From: Nosema muscidifuracis
Taxonomy: Eukaryota > Microsporidia > Nosematidae
NCBI GenBank assembly: GCA_028335825.1
Contig: JAIOKI010000011.1
Location: 250,501 to 314,500 of the forward strand
Reading direction: 5' to 3'
Length of the DNA stretch: 64,000 nt
Shown here: one piece after another, positions 1-9,900 of the stretch
Position numbering within the stretch: position 1 is the first letter of the stretch
How the letters are laid out: every line of letters begins with the position of its first letter
Notes under the pieces: model-generated
What the model was told of the DNA's origin: nothing
Database searches by the model: none
Seen by the model: the letters and a program-made list of their open reading frames with translations, nothing else
Made by a program: the position numbers and the translations under genes

Positions 1-1364
1 TTTATAGACTTTTGCAGAGGAACAAAAGACTTCCAGCTTTTTTTAATAACAGCAAGATCTGCTACTATTTTATCTTTATTATGAGACAAGAACTGTCTCA
101 AAGCATTTGGCTCAGACAGGCATCTGACTCCCTCGGCAATTCTACAAAGACTGTCTGCCACTCTCAAAACAGCTTCATATCTTACTAAAAGGATTGTCTT
201 CCCACTGATATCTTTTATGTAAGGAATATCTGATTCCTTAACACCTAGTATCTTAGCCCAGACAGCTAAATTTTTATGGCCCTCCCCTGATGGTATACCA
301 TCCATTGTAACCAGCCGATACTTATTTTCGGCTGGTTTCTTCCCCTCAAGCATGATTTTGAGGAGTTCTTCTCTAGACAGCTTATCTGTCCATTTTTCTC
401 CAGTATTCTTCTTTACTGGCTTTTTGTCTCTATTGTCCTTCATTTTAGGGGCAATAAAATTTTTTATTTCAACTTTTTTATGAGCTGAGTCTTCTCTAAG
501 TCTCCTTAAGAGATTTTTCTTTTGTTTGTGTGATACCACACTTCCCTTAGTGGTTTTACTGGGAACTTTTAGAACATCCTTCGGCTTGCCAACCTTAGGG
601 TAGTTTTTATTTGTGAAGCGTTTCGACTTCTCCCTTTTGTTGAGTACAACATTTTTCTTAGTCTCTTGCAAGTTATGCAACTTAGAAAATTGTTCCTCTT
701 TTATTGTTTCCACAAAGGACTCTACAGACTCAATTAAGATGTCAGTCGCTTTGTGGTCTACTATCATAGGCCCTTGGAGGCCTTCTTTTGTGATAACATC
801 TAGATTACACATATTGGCATCTAGATGTATATTATCTTTTATGGAGTGTTTCGGCTCCTTTTCTTTTTTTACATCCTCTGATAGCCTCAGAGGGTAGTTA
901 CTTTTATCAAGGCGTTTCGACCTCTGTTGTCTTTTAGGATCCCCTAGATAAGCTAAGGGATAACTCTTATCATTAGAGTCATCAGATGACTCTTCACTGT
1001 TGTTAATGTTACGAATCCAATCAGGCATTAGTGAGGTATACCTGTTGTCATCGATAACTTCCATTTTATCAGCCAATAGACTATCTTTTTTGATCACTAC
1101 TGATCTTCCGTAGCTGGCTACGACCTTTGTCCATCCTTCTTCAGATGTTCTCTTTAAAAGAATGGGACTCTTTGGTTTCCTGCCTTTGCAAGAGGCTTTT
1201 GCTACCTTGGAAAGGAAGACTGATAGTGCAGAGGACTTGGGCGATCCAATGCTTGTTATTTGAGATGGCATGGTGACCTTACCATCCTCTTTTACAATCG
1301 AGTTATCCGGATGAGGAGTTCGATCTTTGTCTTTTATTGCAGTTTCCTGCTTCACTTCATTCAT
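1..1364 (-). CDS. LINE ORF1-like protein, partial (runs off the left edge)
   Basis: An uninterrupted frame reads leftward from the first in-frame ATG (1364-1362) for 454 codons and leaves the window still open. The same frame is open upstream to 1601, with a stop at 1604-1602, so the start is uncertain. The product is very rich in Lys, Glu and Ser. Before and around the start lies a heptad-like stretch (KYELLQKQVNDLINRV) suggesting a coiled coil. A motif of the type SKR(L/F)-x4-NYP occurs twice (plus-strand 895-925 and 595-630). From about residue 345 a more hydrophobic part begins with YRLVTMDGIPSGEGHKNL and continues through LGVKESDIPYIKDISGKT; this resembles the nucleic-acid-binding region of fungal LINE ORF1 proteins, which is recall rather than a search. 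Its position just 3' of a LINE tail supports ORF1 of a second, head-to-tail LINE copy. No catalytic motif is visible. A host protein cannot be excluded. Confidence 0.65.
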   Translation of the reverse strand, partial: MNEVKQETAIKDKDRTPHPDNSIVKEDGKVTMPSQITSIGSPKSSALSVFLSKVAKASCKGRKPKSPILLKRTSEEGWTKVVASYGRSVVIKKDSLLADKMEVIDDNRYTSLMPDWIRNINNSEESSDDSNDKSYPLAYLGDPKRQQRSKRLDKSNYPLRLSEDVKKEKEPKHSIKDNIHLDANMCNLDVITKEGLQGPMIVDHKATDILIESVESFVETIKEEQFSKLHNLQETKKNVVLNKREKSKRFTNKNYPKVGKPKDVLKVPSKTTKGSVVSHKQKKNLLRRLREDSAHKKVEIKNFIAPKMKDNRDKKPVKKNTGEKWTDKLSREELLKIMLEGKKPAENKYRLVTMDGIPSGEGHKNLAVWAKILGVKESDIPYIKDISGKTILLVRYEAVLRVADSLCRIAEGVRCLSEPNALRQFLSHNKDKIVADLAVIKKSWKSFVPLQKSI

Positions 1365-1601
1365 TGATTCAGCGTTTACTTTATTGACATCATCATAATT
1401 GACACGGTTGATGAGATCATTCACTTGTTTTTGAAGTAATTCATACTTCTTCTTTTGTGTACTCAGTTCACGTTGACACGACTTAACATGTGCATCTTGG
1501 AGCTTAATCAAGTCTATCAGACTTAATGAGTATCTAGAGATGTTGTAAATATCTCTGTTCTTTTCTTTATCAATATGATAAAAATTTTTAAGTAAAAACT
1601 T
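1365..1601 (-). other. Open 5' extension of the ORF1-like frame without ATG
   Basis: The ORF1-like frame continues upstream of its first ATG for 79 codons with coding-like composition, including a segment with coiled-coil character (NLISRYS-like start, then KLQDAHVKSCQRELSTQ). No ATG lies in this extension. Either translation starts at a non-ATG codon, the true start lies in another frame, or this copy is slightly truncated at its 5' end. Confidence 0.5.
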
Positions 1602-1880
1602 CTACATCCAATATTTGGTGACACACACCAGCATACCATAAAGGCCGTGCTTGTAGGAAGATTGGGAACCCCTTAGGATTAGTTAAAATCCATCAGTCAT
1701 AATGACTGAGACCTGCGTTCAGCAGGATTTTGGGTTATCGCCTGGTTCAATACACCATTTAAGAACACAACTCAGTTCAGCGGAATGCTACGGCATAATA
1801 TGCAGCTTTGAGCCAAACCCCTCCCAGGTCAGAATTTAATTCTTTTGTTGCTAATAAATTAGCTACTTTTGTATCAGATT
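1602..1880 (-). other. LINE-LINE junction: 3' UTR of one copy and 5' leader of the next
   Basis: This non-coding stretch lies between the stop of the LINE tail (1881) and the ORF1-like frame. It is GC-richer than the window and full of short inverted repeats: a near-perfect palindrome at 1693-1709 (8-base arms), a 5-bp hairpin with a 5-base loop at 1712-1726, and AAAAT/ATTTT arms at 1685-1689 and 1727-1731 that could close the two hairpins into a three-way junction. Such a structure could be a 3' UTR recognised by the reverse transcriptase, or part of a leader. The exact border between the two copies is not visible, and no poly(A) run marks it. Confidence 0.45.
1685..1731 (-). ncRNA. Predicted three-way-junction RNA fold at the LINE junction
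   Basis: Outer arms 1685-1689/1727-1731 pair over 5 bp. Inside, 1693-1709 is an inverted repeat (TCAGTCAT-A-ATGACTGA) and 1712-1716/1722-1726 forms CCTGC/GCAGG. The fold is read by eye, with no energy calculation. It is cis RNA of the LINE transcript rather than a separate gene. Confidence 0.35.
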
Positions 1881-2270
1881 TTATTCTGATGAGACATGAA
1901 GTCTACACTTTTGTTGTACAATGATATATCTTTGTACAATCATTTTATCAAGAAATTCTACTCTTGCAAGTAGAGCTTTTCTTCCTGTTGGTGAAGTTTT
2001 AATGTCATTTATATTACCAATGATCATCTTAACTCGTTCTATTTTTGTTAGAGTTGATGGTACCAACTCTGTAATTTTACTCTCATAAAGAGATCTTGTC
2101 TCAGATAAGGATGGACAATCTAACAGGAAATGTTCAAGATTTTCCTGTTCTCCCTCACATAGAAAGCAATGTTCTCTATAATACTGAAGGATTCTACGAG
2201 CATTAGCTAACGCAGAAGACCATCTAATTAAATTACATCTTACTTTGGTGTATATTTGATTTTTATTTGA
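1881..2270 (-). pseudogene. 5'-truncated LINE pol: C-terminal end with CX2CX8HX4C finger
   Basis: The frame is open from 2270 to the stop at 1881 (129 codons); a TGA lies just upstream at 2273-2271. The clearest part is a CX2CX8HX4C finger, read as CFLCEGEQENLEHFLLDC on plus-strand 2115-2168, followed by PSLSETRSLYE and a basic helical tail ending in KCRLHVSSE. This finger, directly C-terminal of the reverse transcriptase, is typical of LINE pol proteins of the R1/I/Jockey/Tad type. The reverse transcriptase domain itself is absent, so the copy is 5'-truncated, as is usual after incomplete target-primed reverse transcription. The truncation point lies about 70-100 bases downstream of the LSU rRNA 3' end. 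The retained part has no internal stop. Confidence 0.75.
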
Positions 2271-2273
2271 TCA

Positions 2274-2339
2274 ATTTACTTAAAACATATTCCTAATCAC
2301 ATTTCTTATTAACAATCTTAACTATAAAAATTACATACA
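2274..2339 (-). other. Spacer between LSU rRNA and LINE
   Basis: A short AT-rich stretch between the recognisable LSU 3' end and the first LINE codons. The true end of the LSU could fall inside it; no target-site duplication or terminator can be placed with certainty. Confidence 0.4.
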
Positions 2340-2584
2340 CACCTACACAGTAATACAAAAAGCAGTAACCTCAAAATGTCGGCATACACCTTCATTCTTA
2401 CAGTTCTGCTTAATAGAGTAGTATTCTCCCAAATGTATCTTTGAGCTACGCTTCAGGCTTAAGAGGCTTTCAGCCTTAATCGAAACGACGTAGCTAAGCA
2501 ACATAACTTAATAGTTAATCGCACTACCAGTGGTCATCACTTAGAGTTCCTCTCGTACTATCAAAGTTCACTCAAAAATACTTA

Positions 2585-2626
<42 letters not shown>

Positions 2627-3061
2627 TCTCACGTTCCTCATTACCGGGTGAACAATCCAACACTTCGTAACATATACACTACGATGATCAGAAGAGACGA
2701 CATCGAAGAATCAAAAAGCAGAGTCGCTATGATCGCTTGCCTGCTACAAGCCAGTTATCCCTGTGGTAACTTTTCAATCACCCAATACATAATGAATGTA
2801 ATTGGGATCGCTAGGCCAAGGTTTCCCTACTAAATACAGTCATATGTATAAAGTAAAGCAGATTTATTCCCTTATAATAAACTGATGGTTACCATCCATC
2901 ATTCATCTACCTTAGGACAGCTGTGTTACTTTTTAACAGCTGTACCGCCCCAGCCAAACTCCCCATATATCCAAATAAACAAATATTCAAACATACTAGT
3001 GGTTTCACAAATCATCTCCCACCTCTCTACAATATACCGAATAATTATTAGAACATACTAA

Positions 3062-3093
<32 letters not shown>

Positions 3094-3192
3094 GATATAC
3101 AACAAGCCCGTTCCCTTGTCTCGTGGTTTCACAAAATTGTAAGTAGGGACAGTAGGAATCTCGTTGCTCCATTCATGCGCGTCACCAATTAA

Positions 3193-3245
<53 letters not shown>

Positions 3246-4812
3246 ATTCGCTTACACAACTTTAACAATAAATGCACTGGGCAGAATTCACTTCTTGTAA
3301 TACAAAAAGCTATGTTTTTAATAAACAGTCAGATTCCTTACATAGTAAAAGTTCTAGCATGCTAGAGCCAATCTTTATCCCAAGGTTACAGATCTAATTT
3401 GCCGAATTCCCTTACTTACTTTAATTTAAAATATCTGTTATGATACAAAGACACCTGATGCGGTATAGGTACGGCTACACTACTTCTTTTTTATCAAGTA
3501 TATATATACAACACGTATTTCTTATCATGACAATCCATACGTACACACAGTCTAATTCATTTTTCTTACACCGCTTATATACTGTCATCATCAAGTCGCC
3601 TTGCAGTAGTCAAGTGAAGAACTATTGATCTTCTTTGTTTTTACAATAACACCGACTCACTTCAATACCATTGAAAACCCTAGTCTATATCTATACAAAT
3701 ATATTGTTACTGCCTCCAAGATCGGCCCATTTGTTTCTTCCATATACATTCACACATATACTTCAATACAAACAAATTGCACAGCTACCTAAATACTCAT
3801 ATAGAAACATCTCATAAAAGTAGTCATCTTCTTCCATTTTATACAATAATACATTCGGTAGGTACGTTGTAACACGTTTCTTAGCGGATTTCTACTTCCA
3901 TAACAACCGCCCTACTGTCTCAATGTATTCATCATATTTATGGTATACTGTCTACTATTTAGAATATTTAATGTTCCATAAGGTTCATCCCTTTTTGCAC
4001 ATCATTCTTACAATCATGTGCCCACTAGTCATACAATAGATTCATTCTGTAAACCTAATCTACAGAAGACCATAGAATTAAAGATTTCTCATAGTCGAGA
4101 CTATAACAGTGTCCTACATCTATGTCCTATATACAATGACTGCTGTCCTGAGAGACATTTCGCTGTGAACCAGCTACCACACAGTTCGATTGGTCTTTCG
4201 CCACTATACACATCTTAAATCATCGATTTGCACGTCAGAATGATTATGGTCTTCCAATAAACTGTTGCTTATCTTCAACCAGAACATGCATAGTTCACTG
4301 TGTTTCGGGTCTTATAGTTATAACTTGTCATATTAATAACGACTGAGCCATTATCTTGCTATAACTATAATCTCCTTGGTCCGTGTTTCAAGACGGGTCC
4401 TTAAACATAAGGCTGCCCCACACATTTTCACAAATTCCTTCGCAGTACTTATTTGCTATCGGTATGCCATTATATTTAACCTTAGATATCTCATTCTACC
4501 TGTATTCAGACTGCACTACCAAGCAGCCCTACTCGCTGATACTTACTATTTTATTCAACTAACGAATATTATATTCTGTACAAATAAGTAATAAAATAGT
4601 GATTTACATCTCCAATAGGATTACAATCACGGGTTGCTTCTTGTTCACTCGCTGCTACTACAGAAATCCTGGTTAGTTTCTTTTCCTCCTTCTAATGATA
4701 TGCTTAAGTTCAAAGGGTCCTCTATACACATCTGTATATATTCGGTAACAATGCTTTCGTATTCATCTACGACCTTCATCGCTGTGGCATCCTATTGATC
4801 CCATGTGTGGGT
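2340..4812 (-). rRNA. Large-subunit rRNA (microsporidian 23S-like, 5.8S fused)
   Basis: The reverse complement carries the sarcin-ricin loop AGTACGAGAGGAACT (plus 2545-2559), the 3'-terminal helix region GATTAAGGCTGAAAGCCTC nearby, and many short conserved LSU blocks between. At the 5' end (plus 4751-4792) it carries the 5.8S hallmark GATGAAGGTCGTAGATGAAT without an ITS2, as expected for Microsporidia. About 2.47 kb fits the reduced LSU of Nosema relatives. The 5' end is set at ACCCACACATGG and the 3' end is approximate (2300-2400). It is co-transcribed behind the SSU and ITS by RNA polymerase I. Confidence 0.93.
2545..2559 (-). other. Sarcin-ricin loop of the LSU rRNA
   Basis: Exact AGTACGAGAGGAACT on the minus strand. 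This universally conserved loop binds elongation factors and fixes both the identity and the orientation of the gene. Confidence 0.95.
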
Positions 4813-5029
4813 AAAATAAAATAATATATATTAGTATAACATATATATATAATAGTATAATCTAATAAATATAAATACATATTAGTATAATCTAATATAA
4901 ATATAAATACATATTAGTATAATCTAATATAATAAATATACATTAGTATAACAATATATATATATATAAATATATATTAGTAAAACATATATATATAAAT
5001 ATTAATAGTATAATAACTGTTACTCGATA
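4813..5029 (-). repeat. ITS with degenerate AT repeat units
   Basis: The spacer between SSU and LSU is about 217 bases of almost pure A+T. It holds at least five imperfect copies of a unit built on ATTAGTATAA(T/C), some spaced about 35 bases apart (around 4830, 4880, 4912, 4940 and 4974). Such units vary in copy number between rDNA copies in Nosematidae, which makes them useful as a marker. Confidence 0.8.
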
Positions 5030-6263
5030 TGATCCTGCTAATGGTTCTCCAACAGCAACCATGTTACGACTTATATCAGATCTAATACATCTTGTTCAAG
5101 TAGTTTACACTAATTTCACAACATATATCATCTTAGATAGCGACGGGCGGTGTGTACAAAGAACAGGGACACATTCAATTCTACTTATTTAATAAAATTT
5201 ACTAGCAATTCCAAGTTCAAATATCTCTTACAAAATATTATCCCATAAAGATTTATATCTATTGTATTGCGCGTGCAGCCCAAAATGTCTGAGGGCATAA
5301 CGGACCTGTTTTAATCCTTTCCTTCCTACACTGATTGTGTCTGTCTATAAGGGTCTCACGTCTTGTTGAAATTAATCAAAACTTCACAGCATCCATTGAA
5401 AACGGCCATGCACCACTATTATCATTCTCAAATAACATTCTCGCTGAATAATAAAATATTGGTAAGTTACCTCGCGTTGAGTCAAATTAAGCCGCACAAT
5501 CCACTCCTTGTGGTATTCTTCCGTCAATTTCTTTAATTTTCAATCTTGCGATCATACTATCCCCAGAGCCAAAAAACTCTAATTTCTATTATGTAATACA
5601 AATACTCATATCACATCGTCGGCATAGTTTACTGCTGGAACTACAATGGTATCTAATCATCTTCGATCCTCCAGCTTACGTCCTTGTTCAAAAAATACAT
5701 ACAAGTGTACAGCTTTCGCTTCTGTTCGTCCAGTCAGGGTCGTCACATTTCATCTCTCTCCCAACTATACAGTACACCTCATATTGCTTCTTAAAAATAA
5801 ACTACGGACTTTTTAACTGCATCAATCATCATACACACTCTTGGAACAAGTATTACCGCGGCTGCTGGCACTTGATTTGCCCTCCAATTAATCACCTCAT
5901 ATGTTTTTACAATATGAAACAATATCTATTACTTCCCATAACTGCCTCAGACAAAATCCATAGGTCAAGTTTCGCCCCTGCTGCAATCCTTAGACTTAGT
6001 AGCCGTCTCTCAGGCTCCTTCTCCGGAATATTACAAAGTAATACCGTTACCCGTTACTGCCTTGTTAAGCCATTACCTTAACAACTAGCTGATAGGTCTC
6101 ACTCTTACTGTATACAATTATCTACACTTTAACGTAGTTATCATCAATATACATAAAATAAAGTGAGTATTACTGAGCAGTCCATTTTTCAGATACTTCT
6201 TCAAAAACATGCATGGGTTAATCTTAGGGAATAGCGTCTACGTCAGGCAGAATCAACCTGGTG
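5030..6263 (-). rRNA. Small-subunit rRNA (microsporidian 16S-like)
   Basis: On the minus strand the gene opens with CACCAGGTTGATTCTGCC (plus 6246-6263). It contains the 530-loop GTGCCAGCAGCCGCGGTAA (plus 5853-5871), a GGATTAGATACC-like block near 5650, the complement of CCGTCAATTTCTTTAA at 5521-5536 and GTACACACCGCCCGTC at 5142-5157. It ends in GTCGTAACATGGTTGCTG...GGATCA at about 5030. The length of about 1.23 kb is typical of Nosema/Vairimorpha and far below the usual eukaryotic 1.8 kb. No interruption or insertion is visible, so the gene looks intact. Confidence 0.96.
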
Positions 6264-6420
6264 TACAAAATAACATATCTACATTCTAGTCAGTATTAAT
6301 CTAGTCTCAGAAATCTTAATCTCTCAATCAATCAGTGCAATATAACATACGAAAACTACAACATGAGTAATAAATAATTTAAATTGTGTATTATTTAATT
6401 TACTGATAAATTAAATTGAC
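6264..6420 (-). promoter_or_regulatory. Presumed rRNA promoter region
   Basis: AT-rich sequence directly upstream of the SSU 5' end, where the polymerase I start must lie. No conserved microsporidian rDNA promoter motif is known to me, so this rests on position only. Confidence 0.3.
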
Positions 6421-6720
6421 AAATCAGAATTAATAATTAATTGCTGAGTTATGATTTTTGACAGGTTATATGTAGTGTGTTTGAGTGTACTAGTATGATA
6501 TATATGTTGTATAAAAAGAGTTACAATCTGGTGGTTGTGTTGAACAACGGGAAGTTGATTGGAGTGTCCAGTTAAGGATTGAGAATGGTGACCATCCTGT
6601 GAACGTGCTGGGACGTTGGTTGTTGAAGTGATCGTGGTGATTACTTGTATGAACAGTAATGTGAGACCGTAACGATGGTTTGGTTTGTGGTGTGTTTTGT
6701 TACTTGAAGATGTAAAATAT
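6420..6720. other. G-rich (plus strand) block upstream of the rRNA unit
   Basis: About 300 bases with clearly more G than the flanks on the plus strand, for example GGTGGTTGTGTTGAACAACG near 6530 and GGACGTTGGTTGTTG near 6610. A TATA-like TGTATAAAAAGAG stands at 6508-6520. There is no long frame. It could be a conserved intergenic-spacer/enhancer element, an unrecognised non-coding RNA, or the remnant of a GC-richer element. Nothing distinguishes these from sequence alone. Confidence 0.35.
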
Positions 6721-8150
6721 TTTATTGATGAGGTATATATACAACATGTACTGTGTGTATATTTATTTTTTGATAATGATATATTAGTTTTATTTCTTTG
6801 TGATGTATATGGGATAGTTTGACTTGGTATAGTAATTACATTACTTTTTATGTATTGTTTGTATCTTACTAATAGTTATTCTTTGAATTTGTATTGATCT
6901 TGGCATCTCATGTTATAAAAAGGCTTATGTATTTTGACACTGTACATAAGAAATAGCATTTGACTATTAATTAGAAGTAAACATTTATTTTATTTGTTAT
7001 GTATCTTATTAATAGAAATATTAGAGCTGATGATATGTAATGAATAAAATAATTTGATAAGTATAAATTGAGAGAAGAAGAAATATTTTAATCTATGATC
7101 TCTTCGATCAGAGAGATAACTGTCACATAATATTTTTATTAATCTATTCATATATATTTTTCTAGGTGGTTATTTTTGTCAATTTTATTATATTTAGTAT
7201 TTTTAACTTATAATTCTTAATTTATACTTAGTTACGGGCTTCATTCATAAATATGAATCAATTTCTTCGTATTAACTACCTCATATGTATAATGCACTAG
7301 TTAATTGCTTTATTATTATTAAAATCGGTCTTATATATGAGAACTATATAATTCTTTAATGATATATCTTCTGATTCTTCAAACAGACATTTTTATTATC
7401 CCTCAACACCAAGATAATGTATTTAGAATGATTATTTCCTTCTGAAATTCTAAGTTATGACAGGTATAAGACTTTCCTATTTTTACTATTATTATCAACT
7501 TATTTCTTCGTTGCTTTATTTCCGCTTCTACTTTTGTTTTTAGACATTGTTCTTATTTAAATATAAACATAATAACCAAAGTACAATTAGAATGATATTT
7601 GATTGATTTTAATAATGAAATGAAGATATATAGATTTTTATACATTATGGTATTGTATTCTACTATGATATCTTGTTTATATATGTGGTAGTATCTAAAT
7701 GATGTAATGTCAATAGAAGACATTGTTTACAATATTTTATAATTTATTATGATTCAATATTAAACATTAAATCAAACATAATTAATATATTCTAAATACT
7801 TTCTGTTTTTTGTTATTAATTTAAATGTTATTTAGAATAAAAGCATCAGGTATTGTATTTATAATATTTGTTAAAGTTAAAGATCTAAAGATAGCATACT
7901 AAATTAAATTAGTAATGTCTTAGCAGAATTTCATGTTTAGTCCATTATAAATTTGTTAAAATAAAAATAAAATGTATTAAGGTTAAGTTAAAATATACCA
8001 TTGAATTTTTTATCAAACCGTATGATTATTATAAACGGAAATATTATTTATTTCGTTCTTATATTGCATATGAAATATTGTAGTTAAAAATAATAATTTG
8101 TATTTTAATTAAATCTAATACTTAGATATCTTAACGTATACTCCGTGTTC
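6721..8150. other. AT-rich DNA without recognisable gene
   Basis: No frame, RNA or repeat stands out. The integrase half of the fossil that starts at 8.16 kb should lie here if it ever existed, but I could not read it. Confidence 0.6.
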
Positions 8151-9900
8151 AATAAAGTAAGTATTGGAATAAGACAATTATCAAATTTTACTTTTTTATA
8201 TTTTCTTCTAGTTCTCTATACTCCGTTTATATTTTAAATTTCATTCACTTGATTCATATTCAGACTTTCTAATTCCTAAAAATACAGCATACATTTCTTT
8301 TTCACTAATTCCGTTTCTGCATAAGCCAATATATAGTCATCAATTTTCCATTATTGTTTTTATGCATAAGTACTTCCATAAATGCCTACAATTCTTCTCA
8401 TAATCTAATATTTTTAACTTACCTAATGACTTTGAAAACTTTCTAAGATTCATTAAATTCAATTTCTTTTCCTTTTAAACTATATATTGAAATCATCGTC
8501 AACTTAAAATATTTTTTATAAAATTTTTAAAAACTTTTTACATCTGATACATCTTTATATCTGTACATTGCAATGCTTTTTTCTTTATCTTCGAGAGTGT
8601 TATATCTTGACCTATCAAAGTAATTCCTAGAAGATTTTTTACTTCTTTCTGTCCTAATTGTACTTTCTCAATATTAACTCTCATACTGTGCTCTTCTTTG
8701 TTCTTCCATATGACTTCTATACCTTTTCCTATATATTCCTTAAACCCTATGCAAATTTTTAACCCCATCACTATCTATTCCACTTATAGACTTTCTTATT
8801 AATCTCAAATGTTGTCTTATCTTTATCATTATTTTTTAAATATCTAGAGATTCTTGTGTAAGTCTTATTATATCCTTAGCGTTATCTGAAAGTAATGGTT
8901 CTATCTACGATGAATTTGATGCTAGTTGCTTTACTAATTCTTGAGTATTTTGAATTATTAAAGGTATTTATTTATTCTTAGCATTAGATAATTTGTAAGG
9001 GTTTTTTAACGCAATCAAATTAGTTACTAATCTTATACTTTCATCTGGTTTCTTCTATGCTCTTATATAGGTTCTACGCTTGGCTTCGGATCATCTGATT
9101 ATCTTTATTTTTTCATACTTTTGTTAAATGTTTCTGTATTTTTTATTAACACATAGGTAACTAATTGGCATTCTTCTCAATATCCTTCTCTCTTTCAATT
9201 ATTCTACATTTTTCTAATTTCAATATTTTTATCTCTTTTTTATCGCAGTGAAATACTTTTGTAATTTCTTTTTTAGTTCTTCAAGCTCTAATCAATTCAC
9301 CAGTATTCTTCTCTTCAACATTTACCCATTAAAAGTTTCTTCCGCCTTTTACTTTCTTCCATTCATCTACAATCCTCAATACACTAGTACTGTTGTTAAC
9401 CATATTTTAAAACTTAATCTTATTTACTTCTCTTTGTGTTCTAGTCTATTACAATTATAAAATACCCTTATTTTTTCACTATTTTATTTTTCCGACCGAA
9501 TCTTATTTATTACACTTACAGCTACTTTTTTCTATTTTATCACTTTAAATATTATCTTCTAAAACTTTAACATAATATCTAGATTTTTAATAACTCTGTT
9601 TCCTCTTATAAATATCTCTCAAGATCTTCTTATCCCGTTCGCTGATCAATAACGTACCATAAATATTCTATAATACTCTAATAATATTTAAGCCTCTCGA
9701 TCATATTATTCAATATCTAAATCAATGTTCCTTGTGTTCGCCTTGTATATATTTATCATAAATATAAAATTAAATTATTAAGAATGATAACAGATATTTC
9801 TGTATTTAATATCTCTAAATTCTTATTTGAAGTTTCAATATTTCATTATTTTTATATTAATTCTAATAATTTCAATACTGTAACAATAAATTATTAAATT
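8150..9900 (-). mobile_element. Ty3/Gypsy-type fossil (gag end, RT, RNase H)
   Basis: Minus-strand pieces in the normal retrotransposon order: a zinc-knuckle-like patch (FYNCNRLEHKEK, about 9440), the first conserved RT block (SIRLVTNLIAL, about 9050-9000), the RT thumb/connection (QLGQKEVKNLLGITL, inside 8538-8771) and RNase H (GISEKEMYAVFLGIRKSEYE, about 8290-8230). The copy is old and broken in many places. A 40-base stretch at 8394-8433 matches the fossil at 46.65 kb in 37 positions, so both belong to one family. LTRs were not recognised. Confidence 0.6.

Larger units (their letters stand above)
1..2273 (-). mobile_element. Head-to-tail LINE copies next to the rRNA unit
   Basis: Two LINE pieces in the same orientation follow each other. 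The first is a 5'-truncated copy (2273 to about 1620), and the second begins with the ORF1-like frame and leaves the window. Both are free of stops and GC-richer than the rest of the window, so they look young. Transcription of the rRNA unit points straight into them. Confidence 0.6.

Noticed and set aside
613-897. A 94-codon plus-strand frame with a signal-peptide-like start
   Set aside because: It lies antisense inside the much longer, uninterrupted minus-strand ORF1-like frame.
2648-6081. Plus-strand frames of 61-71 codons (2648, 3440, 4018, 4376, 5872)
   Set aside because: All are antisense to conserved rRNA blocks and are chance frames.
8538-8771. First taken for a protease/linker region
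   Set aside because: The QLGQKEVKNLLGITL pattern and the RNase H that follows directly show it is the end of the reverse transcriptase.
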